A stretch of 64,000 nt of DNA. It comes from Stenotrophomonas sp. MMGLT7. GTDB lineage: Bacteria; Pseudomonadota; Gammaproteobacteria; Xanthomonadales; Xanthomonadaceae. The notes under the pieces are model-generated. The model was not told the DNA's origin. It worked only from the letters and a program-made list of their open reading frames with translations, and searched no databases. The DNA is taken from contig NZ_JAJOZS010000001.1 of NCBI RefSeq assembly GCF_021168555.1, positions 124,001-188,000 of the forward strand, in the 5' to 3' direction. Each line of letters opens with the position of its first letter. Positions within the stretch are counted from its first letter, which is position 1. The translations under genes were made by a program, and so were the position numbers. Shown here one piece after another: positions 16,911 through 23,575 of the stretch.

Positions 16911-17507
16911 GCGCGCCTCCACGAAACCATCGTTTCGGGCGCGACCTGTCGCGGCGTTGTATGGTCCGACGTGTGGTCGGCTGGGGCATGTGTGCCCTGA
17001 GTGTTCGGCAAGATCACGTGGCGAGTTCCTCGCCTGGCGTCTCCCGGATCGAAGCGCAGGAAGTTATTGGCTTCCCTGATAGATCAAAGGCTTAGTGCGT
17101 AAGCCAATGTATATTATGTCAGGAATCAGGCGCGGCGGCGCGGCGCGGCGGCTGCTGTGGGTCTGGCTGTGGATCAAGTCTTGCCTCTCCCAGCGAACCC
17201 CTTCTTGCCAACACGGAAAAAGTTGGCAAGCCATCAGAGCCACTACACCCGAGCCTATATCCGATACGGCTTGTTCGATCGCCGGTCGCCGGTCGTTGGT
17301 GCCATCGTTCTCGGGCAACCATGATGGTGCACGGCAGCCGCGGTGACAATTGTTCCCCGCCGCTCTCCGCCAGAATTCCGCCATCTGCTCCATTTCGCCA
17401 ATGCCTTGCTCGAGGCGACTGTCGCCGTACCAGCGCGCCATGCAACGAACAATGTCGCATCGGGATGTCCACATGCATGCATCTCCCGAGGACTTTGTCG
17501 AAAAAGC
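16911..17507. other. Gene-poor region between the left prophage and the tRNA cluster
   Basis: About 600 bp with no convincing gene. It should contain the promoter of the minus-strand replication operon. An 8-bp inverted repeat, ATTGGCTT (17066) and AAGCCAAT (17101), flanks 27 bases, with AT-rich TATATTATG just to its right. A minus-strand open frame (17064-17597) runs antisense into the tRNA and is not credible. The left prophage boundary must lie in or near this stretch. Confidence 0.5.
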
Positions 17508-17536
17508 TTGCGTGCCCCGAAGGCCATCGCTATTAT
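17508..17536 (+). promoter_or_regulatory. Promoter of the tRNA-Ala/Glu cluster
   Basis: TTGCGT (17508-17513) and TATTAT (17531-17536) are separated by exactly 17 bases. The -10 lies 19 bases before the first tRNA base, as expected for a stable RNA promoter. A GC-rich discriminator follows, common at rRNA and tRNA promoters. Confidence 0.75.
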
Positions 17537-17555
17537 TCCGCTCCTCCCGCCGCGT

Positions 17556-17631
<76 letters not shown>

Positions 17632-17676
17632 ACTTTCCGGGCATTAGGCCTGCCAGGAAGGGGAACAAGTTAAAGC

Positions 17677-17752
17677 GTCCCCATCGTCTAGAGGCCTAGG
17701 ACACCACCCTTTCACGGTGGCGACCGGGGTTCGAATCCCCGTGGGGACGCCA
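17677..17752 (+). tRNA. tRNA-Glu (TTC), copy 1
   Basis: A 76-base cloverleaf: acceptor GTCCCCA/TGGGGAC, anticodon stem CCACC/GGTGG with loop CTTTCAC (anticodon TTC), encoded GCCA end. Its 3' 17 bases are identical to the prophage attachment core, so it is a second potential target. Confidence 0.95.
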
Positions 17753-17758
17753 TTGATG

Positions 17759-17781
17759 AAGCTCCGCTCGTCGGAGCTTTT
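17759..17781 (+). terminator. Hairpin-T4 after the first tRNA-Glu
   Basis: GCTCCG-CTCGT-CGGAGC followed by TTTT, seven bases past the tRNA. A weak intrinsic terminator or processing signal between the two Ala-Glu pairs. A related hairpin lies beyond attR at 55,159. Confidence 0.6.
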
Positions 17782-17812
17782 GAGTAAAACAAGGCAGTAC
17801 ATCCCATCGTGT

Positions 17813-17888
<76 letters not shown>

Positions 17889-17936
17889 ACTTTCCAGGCG
17901 CCTGGCCGGCCTGGGCAAGTTGCCGCAACTTGAAGC

Positions 17937-18012
17937 GTCCCCATCGTCTAGAGGCCTAGGACATCACCCTTTCACGGTGGCGACCGGGGTTCGAATCCCC
18001 GTGGGGACGCCA
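17937..18012 (+). tRNA. tRNA-Glu (TTC), copy 2, prophage target
   Basis: Same as copy 1 except for C to T at the first base of the anticodon stem, which makes a U-G wobble. Its 3' end forms attL of the P2-like prophage, and insertion leaves the tRNA intact. Confidence 0.95.
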
Positions 18013-19507
18013 ACTTAACCCCCGTCTCGGGGGCGGCGACGCGGTAGTGAACCGCGCCGCTCATGGTTCGAGGGTCCACCTCGATCCGCTCGACGACGGA
18101 AGCAACAACGGGCCGGAGCACATCGCTCCGGCCCGCTTCTTTTGCCTCGGCCGAGATCTCGGCCAGCAGGCGCGCCACGTCGGCCACGCCCACCTTCTCT
18201 ACCCACCCTGCCCGCTCGGCCTCGGCTTCCAGCCGCTGCAGCTCGCGCTGCTTGCCGGCGCGGTCGCGCTCCAGGTCGTCGATCTTGCGCAGGGCCGGTG
18301 CCGGGTCGGCCAGGTCGGCGGCCATGTCCAGCATGCGGCTGATCTTCCCGCCGATGGCCTCGATCTCGGCCGCCAGCTGCCGGCGCGTGGTCGGGGCGCT
18401 GTCGCTGGCCAGCGCCGCCCGGGTCGCATGCACCAGCGCCGGCGCGAACGCCGGCGAGGTGATGTCGGTCAGCACCTGGTCCAGCACCTGCGCGTCGATC
18501 GTGGCCCGCGAGATCGATCGGCTACCGCAGCGGTAGCGGTCGGCCTCGACCCACCACTTCTTGCCATCCGGGTCGAACAGCAGGCCGCCAAGCAGCGCGC
18601 CGGAGTGGCGATCGCGCTGGCGCACGCCGGTGGCCGTCCGCGTAGCCGCCTGCGCCTCCAGGCGCCCCAGCAACCGTTCGGCCGCCTCATCGTCGATCAG
18701 GGCGGCGTGCGTGTTGCGTTGGATCACCCATTCGCTGCGCGGCCGGCGCTTGCTGCCGCCCACGTAGCTGCTGCCCTGGCGCTCGGCGTGTACGTTCCAG
18801 ACGGTGTGCCCGGCATAGGTCAGGGCATTCCATTCCAGGCTGATCAGGGTGGTGTCGGGCACGGTCAGCCTGGCCAGCATCTTGGCGCGCTGCCGCGGCA
18901 CCTCGGCCGCGCGGTCGCGCAGGTATTGGCCGATGGCCATCGCTGTCTTCGGATCCGGCTCCAGCACCGACTTGGTGACCACCTCGCCCTCGCGCACGGC
19001 GCCGGTGGCTACCTTGCGCAGCATGTAGCCGGTCGGCGCGCGGCCACCGGCGCGAAAGCCGGCGCGCACGTTCTCGCCCATGCCCGCCAAGCCCTTCTGC
19101 TTGCTGGAGATGCTGTGGTACTCGTCCCAGGCCACCAGCATCGACTTCAGCATCATCTCGGTGAGCGGATCGACGTCCGGCAGGGTCTTGTAGACGACGG
19201 CCACGCCGTTGTTCTTGCAGTCGATCTCCTCGAACATCAGCGAGATCACGCGCCGGCGCGACAGGCGCGAGGTGTCGTGCAGCAGCACGGTGTCCCAGCC
19301 ACGCGCCGGGTTGCGCACCGCGGCCAGCAGCCGCTGGAAGCCGGGGCGGTCGGCATCCTTGCCGCTCTCCACCGCATCGACGAATTCCTCAGCGACGGCA
19401 AGGCCGCGCGAGGCGGCCAGTTCATGCAAGGCCCGGCGCTGGGCGTCGGGCGAAACGTCCTTGCGGTCCTTGCTGGAACGCAGGTAGAGCGCGGCGGCTC
19501 GCTTCAT
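17972..19507 (-). CDS. Large serine recombinase (prophage integrase)
   Basis: A 511-residue protein. The resolvase-type N-terminal domain has the motif YLRSS (catalytic Ser12 probable) and the arginine cluster LHDTSRLSRRR near residue 105. A recombinase domain and a long helical, coiled-coil-like C-terminal region follow. The usual CxxC zinc ribbon of large serine integrases is not apparent; the equivalent stretch is GGLLFDPDGKKWWVEADRYR. The last residues (SPRGFEPRSPP) are read through attL antisense to the tRNA, so the free phage would encode a different tail. Confidence 0.85.
   Translation of the reverse strand: MKRAAALYLRSSKDRKDVSPDAQRRALHELAASRGLAVAEEFVDAVESGKDADRPGFQRLLAAVRNPARGWDTVLLHDTSRLSRRRVISLMFEEIDCKNNGVAVVYKTLPDVDPLTEMMLKSMLVAWDEYHSISSKQKGLAGMGENVRAGFRAGGRAPTGYMLRKVATGAVREGEVVTKSVLEPDPKTAMAIGQYLRDRAAEVPRQRAKMLARLTVPDTTLISLEWNALTYAGHTVWNVHAERQGSSYVGGSKRRPRSEWVIQRNTHAALIDDEAAERLLGRLEAQAATRTATGVRQRDRHSGALLGGLLFDPDGKKWWVEADRYRCGSRSISRATIDAQVLDQVLTDITSPAFAPALVHATRAALASDSAPTTRRQLAAEIEAIGGKISRMLDMAADLADPAPALRKIDDLERDRAGKQRELQRLEAEAERAGWVEKVGVADVARLLAEISAEAKEAGRSDVLRPVVASVVERIEVDPRTMSGAVHYRVAAPETGVKLASPRGFEPRSPP
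17996..18012. repeat. attL core
   Basis: A 17-bp repeat made of the end of the T arm, acceptor stem and CCA of tRNA-Glu copy 2, matching 55134-55150 exactly. It lies inside both the tRNA gene and the 3' end of the integrase reading frame (opposite strand). Confidence 0.9.
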
Positions 19508-19704
19508 TGCGACGGCTGTTTGTTCCCGTTGGGAAATCGAGTGTAACCCCCTGTCCGACCGGCCGTAATTTCCGATTTAACCCCCGACTCGACGGCCCGT
19601 TCCTGCTTCAATCGCTCTGCCAGCAGCGGCCCCAGGGCCGCCGCCAGCAGTCGTGCATCAGGAGAGTTCGCCGCGCGCAGGGTCAGCGGGCGGCGCTTGG
19701 TCAT
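19504..19704 (-). CDS. Small basic protein upstream of integrase
   Basis: A 66-residue protein (MTKRRPLTLRAANSPDARLL) whose stop overlaps the integrase start by four bases. Helical and basic, with no known domain. Its coupling to the integrase makes a recombination directionality factor one possibility, which is inference. The ribosome site is weak; initiation probably depends on coupling to the upstream gene, which it also overlaps. Confidence 0.5.
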   Translation of the reverse strand: MTKRRPLTLRAANSPDARLLAAALGPLLAERLKQERAVESGVKSEITAGRTGGYTRFPNGNKQPSQ

Positions 19705-19979
19705 AGGAGCGTTTTGCCGGCTCCCTGCAGGCGCAGCGGCAGCTGCAGCACGGTGGCCACCGGCCTGGCCGGCGGCCGAGGCGTGCGGATCCGGTTGATC
19801 CGCTTCCACTCCAGCAGGGCGTCCTCGAACGTGGCGTGCTTGGCCGTGCTGCAGCAACGGCATTCCACCAGGTGGCCACCGCCGGCGGACTGCCGGCGGA
19901 GGTCGTGGATGTGTCGCGGTGCGTGGCCCTGCCGGCAAGGCGGAAGGGGCGTGTCGTGGTCAATCTGGCGCTGGGTCAT
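19701..19979 (-). CDS. Small zinc-finger-like phage protein
   Basis: A 92-residue protein with a Cys/His cluster, GGGHLVECRCCSTAKHATFE, followed by a Trp-containing helix and a basic tail. The layout (Cys-x-Cys-Cys plus His residues) suggests metal binding. It overlaps both neighbours by four bases in the same operon. Function unknown. Confidence 0.55.
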   Translation of the reverse strand: MTQRQIDHDTPLPPCRQGHAPRHIHDLRRQSAGGGHLVECRCCSTAKHATFEDALLEWKRINRIRTPRPPARPVATVLQLPLRLQGAGKTLL

Positions 19980-20215
19980 ATGTGGCCTCCCGGCGCATCT
20001 GGCATGCGATCGACTATCGTGCGTACGGCCTCCACAACCTCGTCGATCTCGAACTCCGGGCGGACTCGGTCGCCAAGTGCCGCGCGGATCTGGTGGATGC
20101 CGGTTTCCCAACGATCCTTGCGCACGATCTTCCCGTCACCGCGGAACTCGTAGTCGGCCGGATCGGCGTCGCGGAACTCCGGCATACGGAAGTCGCGTTC
20201 CGTTACCTCACGCAT
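19976..20215 (-). CDS. Small acidic phage protein, unknown
   Basis: A 79-residue protein (MREVTERDFRMPEFRDADPA start) with mixed charge and a helical C-terminal half (FEIDEVVEAVRTIVDRM). It starts eight bases inside the methyltransferase gene end, so translation is coupled. No family recognised. Confidence 0.55.
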   Translation of the reverse strand: MREVTERDFRMPEFRDADPADYEFRGDGKIVRKDRWETGIHQIRAALGDRVRPEFEIDEVVEAVRTIVDRMPDAPGGHI

Positions 20216-22001
20216 GGGCCACCTCCCCCGGCAGGGACATGGCCACCGCCACGTCGCGCACCCAGATCGGCATGCTGGACAGCGCGAAGGTCTGGCCGGT
20301 CCAGGCCAGCAGCAGGGTGCGGCCCATCTCCTCGGCGATCGCGCGCGCCGCCGCTGGTGGCACCGCATTGCCGATACGCTCGCGCCAGGCCTGGTCGGAC
20401 AGGCCGTCCAGCTCGAACTTCTCTTCCGGGTCGACCAGCGACTGCAGCGCGGCAAGCTCCAGCGTGGTGAAGGGCCGGTGCCACGTGCCGTCGAGGCTGG
20501 TAATGCGGCAGACCAGGTTCTCGCGCTCGCCGGGCAGGCGCGGGTCGGCGACCGACCAGCGGCCGTTGTCGTGGCCCGCCGCGGCGCTGACCGCGCCGCT
20601 GGTGCCGTTCCATGGCACCACGCCATAGTGGCCGTTGGTGACGTAGGCGTCGCCGGCCTGGCGCTGGTTGGCCGGGCGCGGATCGGCCACGGCATAGGCG
20701 CCCTGGCCGGTGTCGCTGCGCGCGATCACCGTGCCGGCCGGCTCGCCGTAGCCGGTCACCCGGTACTTGCCGGCGCCCTCGAAGCCGCCGGCGGCACGGA
20801 TGTCCTGCACGCACTGTCCGGTGCCGTGCGCGCTGGTGACGGCGCCGGCCGCGCCGGCCCACGGCACGATGCGGAACTCGTTGTTGTGCTTGGCTGGGCC
20901 GCCATGGCGAGGATCCGCGATCGAGAACGTGCCCTGCCCGGGCGACTTCACGCCGATCACCGCGCCGGCGGTGTCCGCCATTCGCATCACGCCGAACTGC
21001 TGGTACTGCGCGGCGCCGGCGGCAGGGCGCATGTCGGCCACGCTGAAAGCGCCATTGCTGGGCAGGCTTTCGCCAGCGACGGTGCCGGACGGGTCCTCCC
21101 AGCGGCGGACGCCGAGGAAGCCGCCGCGACGCTCCGGCACGATCAGGTAATCGCGCAGCATGCCGTCCTCGATGGCCAGCCGGTTGAGGCTGCGCCAGTC
21201 GCTGCCGGCTTCGACGAACGCCAGCCTTACCCAGGTCTTCCACTGCAGCGCCGGCACGCGGTGCATCGGCCCGGCGCGCTCCACGTCGCCGGCCAGCGGC
21301 ATGCGGCCCAGCACGTCGCCCACGGCGCGCAGCGGCCGCTTCACCGGCTCGTACAGGAACGGGGGCACCTTCTCGGCGTGGCGGGACACCATCAGGAAGC
21401 GCTTGCGGCTCTGCGCCAGGTTGCCCAACTCGCCGCAGTCGTGCGTCGTCTCGGCTACGTGGTAGCCGTAGGCACGGAACAGCGCGGTGATCCGGTCCAG
21501 CAGATGCCGGCCGCGGGTCATGATCCGCGGCACGTTCTCGAAAACGAACAGCTCGACCGGATCGTCCTTGTAGGCCTCCAAGCACAGCATCACGCCGCGC
21601 TCGGTCAGGCGGTTCAGGGCGACGTACTTGTCCGTGCGGCTCTTGCTCTCGGCCATGAGGCCGGAGAAGCCCTTGCACGGCGCCGACAAGAACACGATGT
21701 GCGGCCGCTCGCCCCCGAAGGCGCGGTGGATGTCGGTCGTGGTCGCCTCGCGCCAGCCCGCTGGCGGCTCGCAGCCGTGGAAGGCGCGGTACTGGTCGCG
21801 GTCAAACAGGTCCAGCAGCGTGCCGGGCACGCCGGCGATGCGGCCGAAGTCGGCCACCGCTGCCGGATCCACGTCGATGCCGCCGAGGCAGCGGAAGCGG
21901 CCGCGCGCGGTGCCGATGTCGGGTCGGGCATCGTTGAAGCCCTTGGAACCTGCGCCGATGCCGGCGAACAAGGCGCCGTGGAGGATCTCGAACTCAGCCA
22001 T
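20208..22001 (-). CDS. DNA cytosine-5 methyltransferase with internal repeats
   Basis: A 597-residue protein. Motifs in order: I (GALFAGIGAGSKGF, SAM binding), IV (SAPCKGFSG, catalytic Cys), VI (ENVPRI), VIII (QSRKRF), IX-like (FTTLELAALQ) and X (RIGNAVPP). Between VIII and IX, where the target-recognition domain lies, about five imperfect 37-47-residue repeats share a pattern of G-hydrophobic-W/Y, then (A/S)G(T/A)V, then GxG..SVADPR. Probably protects phage DNA from restriction. No cognate endonuclease is nearby. Confidence 0.85.
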   Translation of the reverse strand: MAEFEILHGALFAGIGAGSKGFNDARPDIGTARGRFRCLGGIDVDPAAVADFGRIAGVPGTLLDLFDRDQYRAFHGCEPPAGWREATTTDIHRAFGGERPHIVFLSAPCKGFSGLMAESKSRTDKYVALNRLTERGVMLCLEAYKDDPVELFVFENVPRIMTRGRHLLDRITALFRAYGYHVAETTHDCGELGNLAQSRKRFLMVSRHAEKVPPFLYEPVKRPLRAVGDVLGRMPLAGDVERAGPMHRVPALQWKTWVRLAFVEAGSDWRSLNRLAIEDGMLRDYLIVPERRGGFLGVRRWEDPSGTVAGESLPSNGAFSVADMRPAAGAAQYQQFGVMRMADTAGAVIGVKSPGQGTFSIADPRHGGPAKHNNEFRIVPWAGAAGAVTSAHGTGQCVQDIRAAGGFEGAGKYRVTGYGEPAGTVIARSDTGQGAYAVADPRPANQRQAGDAYVTNGHYGVVPWNGTSGAVSAAAGHDNGRWSVADPRLPGERENLVCRITSLDGTWHRPFTTLELAALQSLVDPEEKFELDGLSDQAWRERIGNAVPPAAARAIAEEMGRTLLLAWTGQTFALSSMPIWVRDVAVAMSLPGEVAHA

Positions 22002-22242
22002 GGGCCACCTCCCGCTCCGCTGTGTCCATGGCGGCCTGCAGCGAGTCGAAGCCGCCCACCACGCGGCGGTTGTTGTACTTGCCGCCGGTGTTGACCACCT
22101 CGCCGAGGACGAAGCGATCGCGGCCGAAGCCGTGCGTGCAGGTGATGCTGAAGCGGTCCTTCGGCTGTTCGCTGTCGATGTACCAGCCGTTGGATGTGAG
22201 AACCTTCGGCCCCCAAGTGACCGGTGCGGTATCAGCGTGCAT
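21994..22242 (-). CDS. Small phage protein, unknown
   Basis: An 82-residue protein (MHADTAPVTWGPKVLTSNGW start) with an alternating beta-like middle (DRFSITCTHGFGRDRFVLGE) and a short helix. Overlaps the methyltransferase start by eight bases and the upstream gene by 11. A conserved-looking accessory gene with no recognisable function. Confidence 0.6.
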   Translation of the reverse strand: MHADTAPVTWGPKVLTSNGWYIDSEQPKDRFSITCTHGFGRDRFVLGEVVNTGGKYNNRRVVGGFDSLQAAMDTAEREVAHG

Positions 22243-22828
22243 GGTCAGCCTCCTGCGCACGTACGGCGGCGGCTTTGGCGGCTTCCAGCTGGGTAATGAC
22301 CATGCGAGCAAACTCCCCCAGGAACATCGCGTCGGCCCGGTTGCCGCCCGTGGCGCGGATCCGCGAGGCAATCAGCCGCAGGAGGTCGCGGCCCTGGAAC
22401 GTCATCCAGGGCGCCGGCGACAACTGGGTCTCAAGGAAACCCGCATCGCTGGCATTGGCCGTGCCCTGCCCCGCGCGCACGGCGATGTCTTCCGTGCGTT
22501 CGAGGACTCCCTGCAGCAGGGCGCTGCGCAGGCGAGCGGCATCCAGTGCCACCGCCGCTTGCTTGGGCGTGGGGACCGGCTCCAGCAATTGGGCCAGCAG
22601 CCTCTCGCGCTCGTTGGCCCGGGTTCGGCCCTCCCCTTCCAGCCCGGCGGCGGTGATGCCATCGAACCAGCGTGCCTTCGTGGCGTCATCCATCGCATTC
22701 AGGGCCAGGCGGATGATCCGGTGCGCCTTCTCCAACTCGCGCACCGACTCCAGCATGCCCTCGCCGACGATGCCGAAGGCCCTTGCAACCTGTGAGGCAT
22801 GCACGGTGATCTGCAGGGTCTCAGCCAT
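22232..22828 (-). CDS. Helical phage protein, unknown
   Basis: A 198-residue, almost entirely helical protein rich in Ala, Arg and Glu (MAETLQITVHASQVARAFGI start; LEAAKAAAVRAQEADHAR end). No enzyme motif. Overlaps its upstream neighbour by eight bases. It lies in the early operon between the methyltransferase and primase genes, so a replication or regulation accessory role is possible. Confidence 0.6.
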   Translation of the reverse strand: MAETLQITVHASQVARAFGIVGEGMLESVRELEKAHRIIRLALNAMDDATKARWFDGITAAGLEGEGRTRANERERLLAQLLEPVPTPKQAAVALDAARLRSALLQGVLERTEDIAVRAGQGTANASDAGFLETQLSPAPWMTFQGRDLLRLIASRIRATGGNRADAMFLGEFARMVITQLEAAKAAAVRAQEADHAR

Positions 22829-23207
22829 GGCCCACCTCCTGCACCGCCTTAGCGACGGTCTCCGGGCTGGCCTTCTTGCCGGGGAGCATGTTGGCCACGC
22901 TGAAGGGGAAGTCGATGCCATCGACGAACTCGGCCAGCTCGCGGCTGATGTGATCCTCGGTGTCGATGAACTGGCCGCCTTGCTGGGAGCACACCCAGCC
23001 CTTGCCGGGGCCGGTGCGGCGCGTCCACTCGCGCTGTTCGGTGCGCTTGCCGCCCATGTCCAGCACGGCGGTGAAGGTGACCACGTTGTGGGTGACGTGG
23101 ATCTGCACCAGCGCGCTGCAATCGGGCTGGCGGGCCAGGTCCAGGCCGGCAATGGCCGGCGTCGAATCGGGGGTTGCGGCCTGCGCCGCGGGAACGGTGG
23201 CTTGCAT
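22821..23207 (-). CDS. Early phage protein with hairpin leader
   Basis: A 128-residue protein. ATG at 23207 is preceded by GGAGAG and, 26 bases upstream, by a hairpin with loop CGCCAA shared with two other leaders in this operon. The central part (LVQIHVTHNVVTFTAVLDMG) is beta-like, followed by a Trp-containing segment and an acidic helix. No known family. Confidence 0.65.
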   Translation of the reverse strand: MQATVPAAQAATPDSTPAIAGLDLARQPDCSALVQIHVTHNVVTFTAVLDMGGKRTEQREWTRRTGPGKGWVCSQQGGQFIDTEDHISRELAEFVDGIDFPFSVANMLPGKKASPETVAKAVQEVGHG

Positions 23208-23232
23208 GGTTCTCTCCTTGCGGTGGGAAAGA

Positions 23233-23260
23233 CCTGCGCGCTGTTGGCGCAACGCGCAGG
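23233..23260 (-). promoter_or_regulatory. Leader hairpin A (loop CGCCAA)
   Basis: An 8-bp outer stem, CCTGCGCG/CGCGCAGG, with a nearly paired inner part and the six-base loop TTGGCG on plus (CGCCAA in the transcript). Ends 26 bases before the ATG at 23207. Same loop and same ribosome-site context as hairpins at 23538 and 26396. Confidence 0.65.
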
Positions 23261-23277
23261 CCCGGGGGGAAGCGGAA

Positions 23278-23517
23278 TCAGTGGCGCGCAGCGCGCTCTT
23301 CCGCCTCGGTTTCGGCGATGGCGTGGACCACGTCGCTCAAGGTCATCGAGGCCAACAGGTGCTTGGCGGCCAGCCGCGCCAGCAGGGTCTGCCACTTGGC
23401 GTGATTCCAGGTGGTGGTGGCGTGGGCGATCGAGTTGAGCGCGAAGGCCAGGTAACGGGCGGTCTTGGCGTCCACCGGCGGTGTGGAGTTGCTGGGCGGT
23501 ACGGTCGTGGCGGGCAT
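23278..23517 (-). CDS. Small early phage protein, unknown
   Basis: A 79-residue helical protein (MPATTVPPSNSTPPVDAKTA start), disordered at the N-terminus, then two or three helices rich in Ala and His. Its ATG has the shared GGAGAGAACC context, and a perfect 13-bp hairpin with loop CGCCAA lies 21 bases upstream. Directly downstream of the primase gene. Confidence 0.65.
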   Translation of the reverse strand: MPATTVPPSNSTPPVDAKTARYLAFALNSIAHATTTWNHAKWQTLLARLAAKHLLASMTLSDVVHAIAETEAEERAARH

Positions 23518-23537
23518 GGTTCTCTCCGTTGGTGGGA

Positions 23538-23569
23538 GGCCCGCCCGGTGTTGGCGCACCGGGCGGGCC
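23538..23569 (-). promoter_or_regulatory. Leader hairpin B (perfect 13-bp stem, loop CGCCAA)
   Basis: GGCCCGCCCGGTG and CACCGGGCGGGCC pair perfectly around TTGGCG (plus strand). No T-run follows on the minus strand, so it is not a typical terminator. The strongest of the three related hairpins. Confidence 0.75.
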
Positions 23570-23575
23570 GGTGGG

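Noticed and set aside
20208-22001. Restriction-modification system around the methyltransferase
   Set aside because: No endonuclease-like gene is adjacent; neighbours are small early phage genes, so it is more likely an orphan protective methyltransferase.
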